From Candidatus Thermoflexus japonica (GTDB taxonomy: Bacteria; Chloroflexota; Anaerolineae; Thermoflexales; Thermoflexaceae), in NCBI GenBank assembly GCA_002898735.1, contig BEHY01000004.1:21009-85008 (forward strand): a stretch of 64,000 nucleotides of DNA, given 5' to 3'. The position numbers and the translations under genes were made by a program. This document shows positions 1 to 8,338 of the stretch, piece by piece. Below the pieces are notes generated by a model. It ran no database searches, was not told the origin of the DNA, and saw only the letters and a list, made by a program, of their open reading frames with translations. How positions within the stretch are numbered: the first letter of the stretch is position 1; every line of letters begins with the position of its first letter.

Positions 1-609
1 CGTGTGGCCCACGTCGCCGCCATACTGCTCCAGCGGCGTATACGCGGCCGTGCCTCGCCCCTGAAGGATGGTGATGGTTCGCTCCTCGTCCGGCGCCAGG
101 AGCTTCACCAGACCGAAATCCACCAGCTTGATGCGGCCATCCGGCGTCAGTTTGATGTTGGAGGGCTTGATGTCCCGGTGCACAATGGGAGGCTCCTGAC
201 GGTGCAGGTAATCCAGCGCATCGCAGAGCTGCTCCGCCCAGAGTAACACCGTCCGCTCGTCGAGGAACCGCCCGCTCTCCTTCGCCTCATCGATGATCTC
301 CCGCAGATCCCGGCCGGGGACGAAGTCCATCACCAGGTAATCGCGATCGCCCTCCGAGAAGTAGTCCGAAACCTTGGGGAGATTCGGGTGATCCAGCCGG
401 GCCAGGACGCTCGCCTCGCGGTAGAACTGCAGGCGGGCCTGTTCCCGATAGGCCGGGTCCGTCTCGAAGCTGAAGAGGATCTCCTTGATGGCGCAGCGGC
501 GGCCTTCCAGCAAGGTGTCCTCCGCTTCATAGACGGCACCCATTCCTCCCCGTCCGATGGGACGCAGGATCTTATAGCGGCCGTGGAGCAATGTCCCCGG
601 CTTGAGCAT
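1..609 (-). CDS. Serine/threonine protein kinase, N-terminal 203 residues (cut by window edge)
   Basis: Hanks-type protein kinase that phosphorylates Ser/Thr using ATP. The reading frame starts at ATG 609 (complement) with AAGAGG upstream and runs off the left edge. Visible motifs: glycine loop GRGGMG (about residues 19-24), the ATP-binding Lys in CAIKEI, catalytic loop HRDIKPSN and the metal-binding DFG. The activation segment follows with a GTAAYTPLEQY stretch, as in bacterial PknB-like kinases. Any C-terminal sensor or membrane anchor lies outside the window, so its input signal is unknown. The kinase assignment is firm; the substrate is not known. Confidence 0.93.
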   Translation of the reverse strand, partial: MLKPGTLLHGRYKILRPIGRGGMGAVYEAEDTLLEGRRCAIKEILFSFETDPAYREQARLQFYREASVLARLDHPNLPKVSDYFSEGDRDYLVMDFVPGRDLREIIDEAKESGRFLDERTVLLWAEQLCDALDYLHRQEPPIVHRDIKPSNIKLTPDGRIKLVDFGLVKLLAPDEERTITILQGRGTAAYTPLEQYGGDVGHT

Positions 610-768
610 GGCGGTCCTCTTCTCCCAGGCCTTCCCATAGATCCCGATCAGGGCATCCGCTGTTGAGCTCCAATCCGGGGAGGGGGATCGCCCCGGAAGC
701 CCTTAGGGGGAGGCCAGCGGCGTGGCTTTTTCGCTGGTTCCATTTTAACCGGGCGGCGCCCGATCGTT

Positions 769-1698
769 TCACAAGCCCCGGCCCGGGCGTTTTTCTCCGC
801 CCAGGATGGCCCGCAGCGCCGATTCCAGATCGGGATACTGAAACGTGAAGCCCGCTTCCAGCAGCCGCCGGGGGAGCACGAACTGCCCGGTGAGCAGGAA
901 GTCCGCCCCCTCGCCGAAGATCAGCCGGAGGGCGAGCGCCGGCACCGGAAGCCACGAGGGCCGCCCCAGAACCCGGCCCAGGGTGCGGGAGAACTCCGCG
1001 TTGCTGACCGGCTGTGGGGCGGTCAGGTTGTAGGGTCCGCGGGCGTCCGGGCGCTCCATCAGGAACCTCACGGCCTCCACCCAGTCCGCCCGGTGGATCC
1101 ACGACCAGCCCTGGCGTCCGTTCCCCAGCGGCCCCCCTGCGAACAGACGGAACGGGGGCAACAACCGGGCCAGGGCGCCGCCATCCCGTTCCAGGACCAG
1201 GCCGGTGCGCAGGATCACCCGGCGGACCCCCAGCGCTTCCACGGGCTGGGTGCTGGCTTCCCAATCCACAGCCAGCCGGGCCAGGAAGTCGTTTCCGGGC
1301 GGATCCTCCTCCGTCAGCCGCTCATCGCCCCGCGGGCCGTAATATCCGACCGCCGAGGCCTGCAGCAGGACCTGGGGTTTGGTGCGGGCGGCGGCGATCG
1401 CCTCCACCACCGCGCGGCCCGCATTCAGACGGCTCTCTCGAAGGCGCTGTTTGACCGTTGCCGTCCACCGCTGTCCGATGCTTTCGCCCGCCAGGTTGAT
1501 CAGGGCGAAGGCGCCGTCCACCAGGTCCGCCCATCCGGTCGCGGTGCGCCCATCCCAGCGCGTCACCTGCACGCCGGGAGGCAGCCTCGCCTGCTCCGGC
1601 CGTCGGGAGAGGACGATCACCTCATAACCGGCCTCCTGCAGGCGTCCCGCCAGCGCCCGGCCCAGGAACCCGGTTCCTCCGGTGATCAGCACGCGCAT
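769..1698 (-). CDS. TIGR01777-family NAD(P)-dependent epimerase (YfcH/SDR39U1-like)
   Basis: 309-residue extended short-chain dehydrogenase/reductase. The N-terminus has the Rossmann dinucleotide motif GGTGFLG directly after the start, then a TIGR01777-type core (LINLAGESI, a YYGPRGDE segment holding the Tyr region) and a C-terminal PYNLTAPQPVSN segment with the usual DUF1731-like tail. The ATG at 1698 is preceded by a strong GGAGG, which fixes the start. Proteins of this family are NAD(P)-binding, with physiological substrates mostly unknown. It lies upstream of the kinase on the same strand, but the 160-nt gap argues against tight coupling. Confidence 0.9.
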   Translation of the reverse strand: MRVLITGGTGFLGRALAGRLQEAGYEVIVLSRRPEQARLPPGVQVTRWDGRTATGWADLVDGAFALINLAGESIGQRWTATVKQRLRESRLNAGRAVVEAIAAARTKPQVLLQASAVGYYGPRGDERLTEEDPPGNDFLARLAVDWEASTQPVEALGVRRVILRTGLVLERDGGALARLLPPFRLFAGGPLGNGRQGWSWIHRADWVEAVRFLMERPDARGPYNLTAPQPVSNAEFSRTLGRVLGRPSWLPVPALALRLIFGEGADFLLTGQFVLPRRLLEAGFTFQYPDLESALRAILGGEKRPGRGL

Positions 1699-1777
1699 CG
1701 GAAACCTCCTTCCACAGGCTCGGAGAGGGAGGCGGGGGAGGCCGCCGAAGGCCTCCTCCCCTGCCTCCCGGAGCTTC

Positions 1778-4228
1778 TCACGGTTGCAGCCTCAGGATCC
1801 CTTCGGCGTTCCGCTCCACTTCCTCCCGGGACCAGAGCATGGGGTGATATTCCCCTTTCAGCCACAGCGGGATGAAGTCATCGTAATGCGGATGGCCGGG
1901 AAGCCCGGACTGGCCGGTGGTGTGGATGAAGCGGCTGTCGGACCACTGGGCGGTCGAGGCGATGAAGCGCAGGGAGGGCAGGCTGCGCACGGCGAACCCT
2001 TTCTGGACGTTGAAACCGATGTTGTTCACGGCCGCGCTGGTCCCCGGGGCCGGATAGGGCCCGCGGTTGAAGATCGCCTCGATCGGCCGGATCCCGGACT
2101 GCCCCAGGGTGCCATGGGTGAACGTGGCCGTGTGGACCTTCCCCCAGGTCCATGCGCGGGGATCGGAACCCAGGCGCGCGCGCAGCTCGGCCACGGCCTG
2201 CTCGAAGGCCCGCCGTATGATGTCCTCCCGGGTCTCCCGTTGGGGCGTGCGAAGGTCATCCCACCAGGGGAGGTCCGGCTGGGCCAGGGCCCAGCGGGCC
2301 CAGTAACGGTTGTGGCTGCCCCCGGTGAGCAGATCCTGCAGGATCTCCTCGCCCAGCTCATCCACCCACGCTTCGTGGAGCAGATGTTTGAGGAAGGTCT
2401 CGAAGATCGCGGGCCCGGCCTGATCCGGCGCGGCCCGGAAATCCCACGCCCGCAGGAGCTCCTGGGCCTGGCGGGCCAGGGGATCCTCGAAGGAGAGGTT
2501 CAGCACGTAGGGCACGATGGCCTGGGCGGCCAGGGAGAAGGTGTCGTTCTGAATCGTGGCCATGTCCTCGATGGAGAGGCGATCCTTCGTGCGAAGGAGG
2601 TCCACGATCCGCTGCGCCCGGTCGCCGTAATCCCACACGGCGGCCAGGAAATGCGGGTAGGAGGGATCCACCACGGCGTTGTTCGCGGTGACGATGAAGC
2701 CCTCCGGCGGATCCAGCCGCCGGGGCATTTCCTCATACGGAACATACCCCACCCATTCATACTCCCCGCTCCAGCCCGGAACCGGGAGCAGGCCGTTCCC
2801 CTTCGCCCGGATGGGAACGCGGCCGGTGGCCTGATAGCCGATATGGCCGTCCACATCCGCATAGACGAAGTTCTGGCCGGGCACATCCCAGTCCGCCAGG
2901 GCCTCGTGGAATTCCTCCCAGTTCCGGGCGCGGTTCAACCGCAGGAGGGCCCGCACGATCCGGGAGGGCTCCAGGGCGGTCCAGCGGAAGGCGTAGAGGG
3001 TCTGGGTGCGGGTGAGGGCTTCCACCACATCGTTGATCACCGGCCCGTGGCGGGTGATCCGCACCGGGAGGAGGAGCGGCGCCGCCTGTCCGGCGATGCG
3101 GATTTCCTCCGTGATCACGCGCACGGGCTCCCACTTCCCCTGGAATTCCACCTCCAGAGGGTTCTGGGGATTGACCCGCTCCATATAAAGGTCCTGCACA
3201 TCCGGCCCCAGGTTGGTCACACCCCAGGCGATGCGGTCGTTGTGGCCGATCACCACGCCTGGGACACCGGGGAAGGAGGCGCCGGCGACCTGAAGGGGAC
3301 ACTCGGGCGTGACCGGCTCGCAATGGAGGGCCACCTCATACCAGATGCTGGGCATCTGGATGCTGAGATGGGGGTCGTTCGCGAGGATCGGCTTCCCGGT
3401 GATCGAACGCGAGCCGGCCACCACCCAGTTGTTGGATCCCAGGTCCGGGGCGTTACCCAGCGTGATCCGCCGCAGCTCCCGCCCGAGGTCCAGCCAGGCG
3501 CGGGCCGCTTCCTCCGGGAGCGGGGTTTCGACGACAGCGGTCGGCACGATAATCGGCCGGTCGGGGGGATAAGGGAGGACGATCTCTGACAGACGCCCCG
3601 GGCCGATCTTCTGGACGATTCGCGCGTTGAGGAGCTCGTCATCCCAGTTCCCGCCCAGATCCCAGGCCATCACCTTGGCCCAGGCCACGGTATGGAGCGG
3701 CTGCCACGGCTCGATCTCCCATCGCCGTCCGAAGAGGCGGAAGAGGGTGAATTCCAGAGGCAGGCGATCGCGATGCTGTTCCAGGTAAGCATTCACCCCG
3801 GCCGCATAGGCTTCCAGGATGGCCCGCTCCTCGGGCCCCAGGGCTTCCAGATCCTGCTGCGCGGCCCGATGCCATCCCAGGGTGCGGATGAAGCGATCCT
3901 GGTTCAGGGTGGTCTTCCCCAGCATTTCGGAGAGACGGCCGGTTCCAATGTGACGCCAGAACTCCATCTGCCAGAAGCGATCCTGAGCGTGAACGAAGCC
4001 CTGGGCCATGAAGAGATCGTGGAGGTTCGAGGCATAGATGTGGGGCACGCCCCAGCGATCCCGGATCACGGTCACCGGGGCCTGCAGGCCGGGGAGGCGG
4101 AGGGTTCCGTGGATCTGGGGGAAGGGCTGGCGGGAAGCCCGGTAGAAGGCGAGGGCGCCCCCTGCGAGAAGGAGCAGGAGCACGATCCCCAACCCCAGGA
4201 TGATCCCGAGCAGCAGGCGTCGGCGCAT
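1778..4228 (-). CDS. Penicillin acylase (penicillin amidase) family N-terminal nucleophile hydrolase
   Basis: 816 residues, usual for a penicillin/acyl-homoserine-lactone acylase precursor. An N-terminal hydrophobic helix (about residues 3-28) would export or anchor it. The family's autocatalytic cleavage site is visible: Gly-Ser-Asn-Asn-Trp with the probable nucleophile Ser265, dividing an alpha chain from a beta chain. Downstream is the typical LANDPHL motif. The family hydrolyses amide-linked acyl side chains (penicillins, acyl-homoserine lactones, or peptides); the substrate here cannot be read from sequence. I chose ATG 4228 because AGGAGG sits 7 nt upstream; an earlier in-frame ATG at 4255 lacks one. 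Confidence 0.92.
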   Translation of the reverse strand: MRRRLLLGIILGLGIVLLLLLAGGALAFYRASRQPFPQIHGTLRLPGLQAPVTVIRDRWGVPHIYASNLHDLFMAQGFVHAQDRFWQMEFWRHIGTGRLSEMLGKTTLNQDRFIRTLGWHRAAQQDLEALGPEERAILEAYAAGVNAYLEQHRDRLPLEFTLFRLFGRRWEIEPWQPLHTVAWAKVMAWDLGGNWDDELLNARIVQKIGPGRLSEIVLPYPPDRPIIVPTAVVETPLPEEAARAWLDLGRELRRITLGNAPDLGSNNWVVAGSRSITGKPILANDPHLSIQMPSIWYEVALHCEPVTPECPLQVAGASFPGVPGVVIGHNDRIAWGVTNLGPDVQDLYMERVNPQNPLEVEFQGKWEPVRVITEEIRIAGQAAPLLLPVRITRHGPVINDVVEALTRTQTLYAFRWTALEPSRIVRALLRLNRARNWEEFHEALADWDVPGQNFVYADVDGHIGYQATGRVPIRAKGNGLLPVPGWSGEYEWVGYVPYEEMPRRLDPPEGFIVTANNAVVDPSYPHFLAAVWDYGDRAQRIVDLLRTKDRLSIEDMATIQNDTFSLAAQAIVPYVLNLSFEDPLARQAQELLRAWDFRAAPDQAGPAIFETFLKHLLHEAWVDELGEEILQDLLTGGSHNRYWARWALAQPDLPWWDDLRTPQRETREDIIRRAFEQAVAELRARLGSDPRAWTWGKVHTATFTHGTLGQSGIRPIEAIFNRGPYPAPGTSAAVNNIGFNVQKGFAVRSLPSLRFIASTAQWSDSRFIHTTGQSGLPGHPHYDDFIPLWLKGEYHPMLWSREEVERNAEGILRLQP

Positions 4229-4378
4229 GGCCAACCTCCTCGGAGAGATATTCATCCGGACCCGAAGCAGGCGCTGGCGGAGGCCCGTCCTTCCCCGGAT
4301 ACGGGTGATGCGGCTTCTTTATCTTACCTTTGAACAGGTCGACGTGCGGAATCCATTCGTTCTTGAGGGATCTGGGCA

Positions 4379-4800
4379 TCGAATGAATTCGACCTCTTGA
4401 GGCCTTGCGGCCGATGGCCGGCCTCCGCCGGCCGGAAGGGATCGCGTCGGCGGAGGCCGACGCGGGGTGCGCGGGGGTGCGTCGAATGAATTCGACCTCT
4501 TGAGGCCTTGCGGCCGATGGCCGGCCTTCGCCGGCCGTCGGCGCAGGCCGACGTGGGGCGCGCGGGGGGTGTCGAATGAATTCGACCTCCCGAGGCTTGG
4601 CGGCCGATGGACGGCCTGCGCCGGCCGGAAGGGATCGCGTCGGCGGAGGCCGACGCGGGGTGCGCCAGCGCCTAAGGAGGCCGATTTCAATTGGCACACC
4701 AGGCCGACGCGGGGCGCGGAGCGCCTTTTGAGGCCGATTTCAATCGACGCAATAGGCCGACGCGCAGCGCACCGCGCCGCTGGAGGCCGATTTCCATCGG
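4379..4800. repeat. Intergenic palindromic repeat block (three long and three short related units)
   Basis: Three imperfect direct repeats begin at 4379, 4482 and 4572 with TCGAATGAATTCGACCTC, itself a near-palindrome (TCGAAT-N2-ATTCGA). Each continues with a GC-rich hairpin (GGCCGGC...GCCGGCC); units 1 and 3 add a GTCGGC-N4-GCCGAC stem. From about 4671, 4727 and 4782 shorter units start with GAGGCCGATTTCNAT and end in a GCCGACGCG box. No credible reading frame spans the block. It separates the acylase gene from the lepA promoter. It resembles a lineage-specific REP/MITE-like intergenic family. Confidence 0.75.
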
Positions 4801-4810
4801 CGGGATCCAT

Positions 4811-4840
4811 TTGACACCTTTTTCCCGCCCCGGGTATGAT
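4811..4840 (+). promoter_or_regulatory. Sigma-70-type promoter for lepA
   Basis: TTGACA at 4811-4816, an 18-nt spacer, then TATGAT at 4835-4840. This is one of the best consensus promoters in the window. It lies about 250 nt upstream of the lepA start and implies a long leader. Confidence 0.8.
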
Positions 4841-4893
4841 GCACACCGATGAGGGGCCGGGGTTTGGGCAGTTTTTTATAAGGGAGCTTCAGC

Positions 4894-4936
4894 GTGGGGG
4901 CCACCCGCGGTGGCCCCCACCCTCGAACGAGGTTTT
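4894..4936 (+). promoter_or_regulatory. Hairpin pair in the lepA leader, possible attenuator
   Basis: A 12-bp perfect stem (arms 4894-4905 and 4909-4920, loop CGC) is followed at once by a small CCTCG-AA-CGAGG hairpin and TTTT at 4933-4936. Lying between the promoter and lepA, it could terminate or pause transcription. The regulatory role is inference only. Confidence 0.4.
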
Positions 4937-5088
4937 CGGCTCCGGATAACCGCCTGCCTTCCCAGGCCGCTCGGTTCATCGGTCTCCCATATCCCCCTTC
5001 CCCCGTCTGTGGGGAAGTAAAGGAGCCTCTTCCCCTGGGGGGTAGGATAAGGGAGGGAGTCGCTTCTCCGGACGGGAGCAGAAGAACG

Positions 5089-6894
5089 ATGGGGCTGGAG
5101 CATATCCGGAATTTCTGCATCATCGCCCACGTGGACCACGGCAAGACCACCCTGGCCGATCGGCTCCTGGAGCGCACCGGCCTCATCCAGCCCCGGAACG
5201 GGGTGGAGCTGGTGCTGGATTCTATGGACCTGGAGCGGGAGCGCGGGGTCACCATCAAGGCCTCGGCGGTCCGGATGCCGTATACGGCGCGGGATGGTCG
5301 GACCTATGTGCTGAACCTGATCGACACGCCGGGCCACGTGGATTTCTCCTACGAGGTGGGCCGGGCGATGGCCGCCTGCGAGGGGGCCGTTTTGCTGGTC
5401 GACGCCACCCAGGGGATCGAGGCCCAGACCCTGGCCAATCTGTATCTGGCCCTGGAGCATGATCTCGTCATCATCCCGGTGGTCAACAAGATCGACCTGC
5501 CCGCCGCGCGGCCCGATGAGGTGGCCGGGGAGATCGCCGAGCTCCTCGGCGTCCCCGAGTCCGAGGTCCTGCGGATCTCCGCCAAGCTGGGGATCGGGGT
5601 GGAGGAGGTGCTGGAGGCGGTGGTCCAGCGGATCCCGCCGCCCCGCGGCGATCCGGAGGCCCCCCTTCAGGCCCTGATCTTCGACAGCCACTACGATCCT
5701 TACAAGGGCGTCATCGCCTATGTGCGGGTGGTGAACGGAACCCTCGCCATGGGGCGGAAGATCATGGTGATGTCCACGGGGGTGACCAGTGAGCCGGTGG
5801 AGATCGGGGTCTTCACCCCGGACTTCACCCCAACGGGCCGCCTGGAGGCCGGTGAGGTGGGCTATGTCGCCACCGGCCTGAAGTCCGTGCGGGAGTGCCG
5901 GGTGGGGGACACCCTGACCGCGGCCGATCGGCCGGCCCCGGAGCCGCTTCCCGGATTCCGCCCCCCCAAGCCCATGGTCTTCGCCAGCTTCTATCCCTCG
6001 GAGGGCGAGGATTACGAGCTGCTGCGCGAGGCCCTGGAGAAGCTCCAGCTCAACGACGCGGCCCTGGTCTTCCAGCCGGAGACCTCCCAGGCCCTGGGGT
6101 TCGGCTTTCGCTGCGGCTTCCTGGGGATGTTCCATATGGAGATCGTCCAGGAGCGCCTGGAGCGGGAATATGGGCTGGACATCGTGGCCACGGCCCCCAG
6201 CGTGGAGTATGAGGTGGTGCTGCGGGACGGGACGGTGAAAACCATCACCCGTCCTTCGGATCTGCCGGATCCCTCGCAGATCGAGGAGATCCGCGAGCCG
6301 TGGATGAAGGTCACGATCATCACCCCCGCGGATTTCATCGGGCCGGTGATGGACCTCATCACCTCGCGGCGGGGGGTTTATCAGAACATGACCTATCTGG
6401 ATCCCCGGCGGGTGATGATCGAGGCGGAGGTGCCGCTGGCCGAGCTGATCATCGATTTCTACGATCCGCTCAAGAGCCGCACCCGGGGCTACGCCTCGAT
6501 GGATTACGCGTTCATCGGCTATCGGGCGGGGGACCTGGTGAAGCTGGACATCCTGGTGCACGGCCAGCCGGTGGACGCGCTGGCGCTGATCGTGCATCGG
6601 GAGCAGGCGTATTCCAAAGGGCACGCGCTGGTGGAGAAGCTGAAGGAAGTGATCCCCCGTCAGCTTTTCGACGTCGCCATCCAGGCCGCGGTGGGCGGGC
6701 GGGTCATCGCCCGGGCGACCATCAAGGCCATGCGGAAAGATGTGCTGGCCAAGTGTTACGGGGGTGATGTCACCCGCAAGCGGAAGCTGCTGGAGAAGCA
6801 GAAGGAAGGGAAGAAGCGCCTCAAGCGGATCGGCCGCGTGGAAGTCCCCCAGGAGGCCTTCCTGGCTGTCCTCCGGCTGGGCCGCGAGGCCTGA
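5089..6894 (+). CDS. lepA: Elongation factor 4 (LepA), back-translocating ribosomal GTPase
   Basis: 601 residues, full family length. EF4 binds the ribosome with GTP and remodels stalled or post-translocation complexes. The G1 motif AHVDHGKT lies at residues 13-20, G3 DTPGH follows, and G4 NKID is at about 134. The LepA-specific C-terminus is present ([30 protein letters not shown]). The open frame extends upstream to 4894, but those residues run through the leader hairpin; the homology-consistent start is ATG 5089 (MGLEHIRNF). No neighbouring gene is clearly co-transcribed. Confidence 0.97.
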   Translation: MGLEHIRNFCIIAHVDHGKTTLADRLLERTGLIQPRNGVELVLDSMDLERERGVTIKASAVRMPYTARDGRTYVLNLIDTPGHVDFSYEVGRAMAACEGAVLLVDATQGIEAQTLANLYLALEHDLVIIPVVNKIDLPAARPDEVAGEIAELLGVPESEVLRISAKLGIGVEEVLEAVVQRIPPPRGDPEAPLQALIFDSHYDPYKGVIAYVRVVNGTLAMGRKIMVMSTGVTSEPVEIGVFTPDFTPTGRLEAGEVGYVATGLKSVRECRVGDTLTAADRPAPEPLPGFRPPKPMVFASFYPSEGEDYELLREALEKLQLNDAALVFQPETSQALGFGFRCGFLGMFHMEIVQERLEREYGLDIVATAPSVEYEVVLRDGTVKTITRPSDLPDPSQIEEIREPWMKVTIITPADFIGPVMDLITSRRGVYQNMTYLDPRRVMIEAEVPLAELIIDFYDPLKSRTRGYASMDYAFIGYRAGDLVKLDILVHGQPVDALALIVHREQAYSKGHALVEKLKEVIPRQLFDVAIQAAVGGRVIARATIKAMRKDVLAKCYGGDVTRKRKLLEKQKEGKKRLKRIGRVEVPQEAFLAVLRLGREA

Positions 6895-7292
6895 GCCGAC
6901 CCCCGCCGCACCCCCTCCGGTCTCCCATCTCCCCGCCCCTCGTGCCCCCCACCCAGTTCGGCCTGTTCACATTTTGTTCCCACGCCTCCGGTAGATTGCG
7001 GGCTGGCGCTGCGGGAGGGGGTCTCCTTCGTCCGCATCCGGGCGGCAAGCGCGGCCTTGCTCGGGCGGAGAGGGGGGACGAGGGCTTTCCCCCTTTTCCT
7101 TTGCCGGCGTATCCGGGAACGCTTTGGCGCGGAGGGATCGCCCGATCGCCCTGGAATTCCTGCACCGGCGAGACGCCCGCGGGGGGGTTGGCTTCCGCCG
7201 GCGGGGGCGACCGGGGGTGTGCTGGGAACGATCCGTCATAGCGGGGGCTGTCAGCTCCTGCCGTGTTTGTCGAACCGGGGGAGGGTGCAGGG
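6895..7292. other. 398-nt gene-free stretch holding SARP-like site A and a long leader
   Basis: No convincing coding frame; the frames present are low-complexity and lack a ribosome-binding site. It contains site A (6964-6982) with a TAGATT -10 candidate at 6992-6997, followed by about 295 nt of GC-rich leader before the next gene. Confidence 0.5.
6964..6982 (+). promoter_or_regulatory. Direct-repeat activator site A
   Basis: TGTTCAC (6964-6970), four nt, TGTTCCC (6975-6981): two heptamers with an 11-bp period. TAGATT stands 10 nt further on (6992-6997). The same 19-nt pattern occurs at 9864-9882 and, on the minus strand, at 18244-18226. Confidence 0.65.
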
Positions 7293-7859
7293 ATGGCGTC
7301 CGGCTTTTCGGAAATGGAGGTGCAGATTTCCACGAGCAGGGTGCGGGAATTCGGGTATGGGGTCCTCTGCCTGGTATTGGCCGCTTTCGGGTGGGCGCTG
7401 ATCCGGGGAGGAAAAGGGCCGGTTGAGTGGCTGGCGGGCGGGCTGATGCTCGGGTTGTTTGGTCTCGGGGCGTTGCTTTTCTGCTGGAGGGGGCTTCAGG
7501 GCGGGCAGCTCCTGCTGGCCGCTGGTCCGCAGGGGCTCTGGGTGAACCCGAGCAGCCTGCTCACCCTGTGGATGAGGACCGGGGGCTGCCAGATCCCGTG
7601 GGAAGAGATCACGGAAGTTCAGGTGCGGGAAATTTGGATACGCTGGCCGTGGTGGACGCGGGTCGAACTTCGGGTCCGCCTGAAAGACCCGGCGCGGCTC
7701 ATGCAGCGGTTAGGGCTCCCGGACACCCCGGGGAGGCGACGCCTGGTGGGCGTTTGGGGCGAGGAGTTGACGATCCCGCTAACGCCTGGGGTGCCCCGGG
7801 CGCGCAGGCAAGCCGAGCAGGTAATCGAACTGGCCCAGCGGTATCTGAGGGGCCGCTAA
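7293..7859 (+). CDS. Small membrane protein with two N-terminal helices and a PH-like cytosolic domain
   Basis: 188 residues from ATG 7293, which has GGAGGG upstream; an in-frame GTG at 7263 is less likely. Hydrophobic segments at about residues 24-40 and 48-65 are followed by a soluble domain rich in beta strands with conserved-looking IPWEEITEVQV and ELRVRLKDP stretches. This layout resembles STM3941-like/bacterial PH-domain membrane proteins. No catalytic residues are recognisable. It is the first gene after SARP-like site A and may belong to the same regulon as the genes downstream. Function unknown. Confidence 0.65.
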   Translation: MASGFSEMEVQISTSRVREFGYGVLCLVLAAFGWALIRGGKGPVEWLAGGLMLGLFGLGALLFCWRGLQGGQLLLAAGPQGLWVNPSSLLTLWMRTGGCQIPWEEITEVQVREIWIRWPWWTRVELRVRLKDPARLMQRLGLPDTPGRRRLVGVWGEELTIPLTPGVPRARRQAEQVIELAQRYLRGR

Positions 7860-7897
7860 AGCGCCCCGCTTGCCGGAGCATACCCGCTTCCTTCGGG

Positions 7898-7938
7898 GAG
7901 TTTTTGGAGTGTTTTTGGAGTTTTTGGAGTTTTTGGAG
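7898..7938 (+). repeat. 9-bp tandem repeat (GAGTTTTTG)
   Basis: Four to five imperfect tandem copies of GAGTTTTTG, one shortened and one altered to GAGTG. The block lies just upstream of a decayed propeller-protein fragment. Probably a slippage product. Confidence 0.6.
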
Positions 7939-7945
7939 TGCGGTG

Positions 7946-8227
7946 CCTCGGCACCGCTCTAAAAGCGGTGGCGACGGATGGTCCATCGTTTGGAAATTGG
8001 AGTTCCACCAGCTCGGCACCGCACTAAAAGCGGTGGCGACCCCCGACGGGGGCTTCCTCCTGGTGGGGTGGACGAACGGCTTTGGGGTCGGCGACATCCA
8101 TGCCGTCAAGATAGACGCCTCGGGCACGAGCGGCTATCATGAGACGACGCCCCCGACCCAGACGTCGGCCCTGTGCCCGTTATTTTCCCTCTACCTGCCC
8201 CTGGTCTGCCGGAGCTTTCAGCCCTGA
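7946..8227 (+). pseudogene. Remnant of a secreted beta-propeller (DGG-repeat) protein, C-terminal end only
   Basis: The frame ending at TGA 8225-8227 encodes ALKAVATPDGGFLLVGWTN followed by a GDIHAVKID stretch, the signature of secreted propeller repeats of the delta-60/SBBP type. It ends LYLPLVCRS, a C-terminal tail common in Chloroflexota surface proteins. There is no start codon or ribosome-binding site of its own. The DNA coding LGTALKAVAT occurs twice, at 7946-7975 and 8011-8040, differing at two bases but in different frames, so the gene has lost internal repeats and its 5' part. I read this as a decayed gene with its last repeat left. Confidence 0.6.
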
Positions 8228-8338
8228 GAGGAGCTGTCCCCGCCGCCCCGTCAGGCCGGGCGGGAGGTGGACCGGCGGCGGGCGGGGCGGCGGGGGGCCG
8301 GCTGTCCCTTCGGTCTGGGGATGAAAAGGAGGGGAGGG

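Noticed and set aside
1682..3589. 635-residue plus-strand frame opposite the penicillin acylase gene
   Set aside because: It is antisense to a well-supported family protein and shows no domain of its own.
4894..5088. 65-residue N-terminal extension of LepA
   Set aside because: It translates the leader hairpin and starts with no ribosome-binding site; LepA homology starts at 5089.
7898..8040. CRISPR-like repeats (TTTTTGGAG units and two CGGCACCGC...GGCGAC copies)
   Set aside because: Unit lengths and spacers are irregular, there are only two long copies, no cas genes, and the longer repeat is coding sequence of a propeller remnant.
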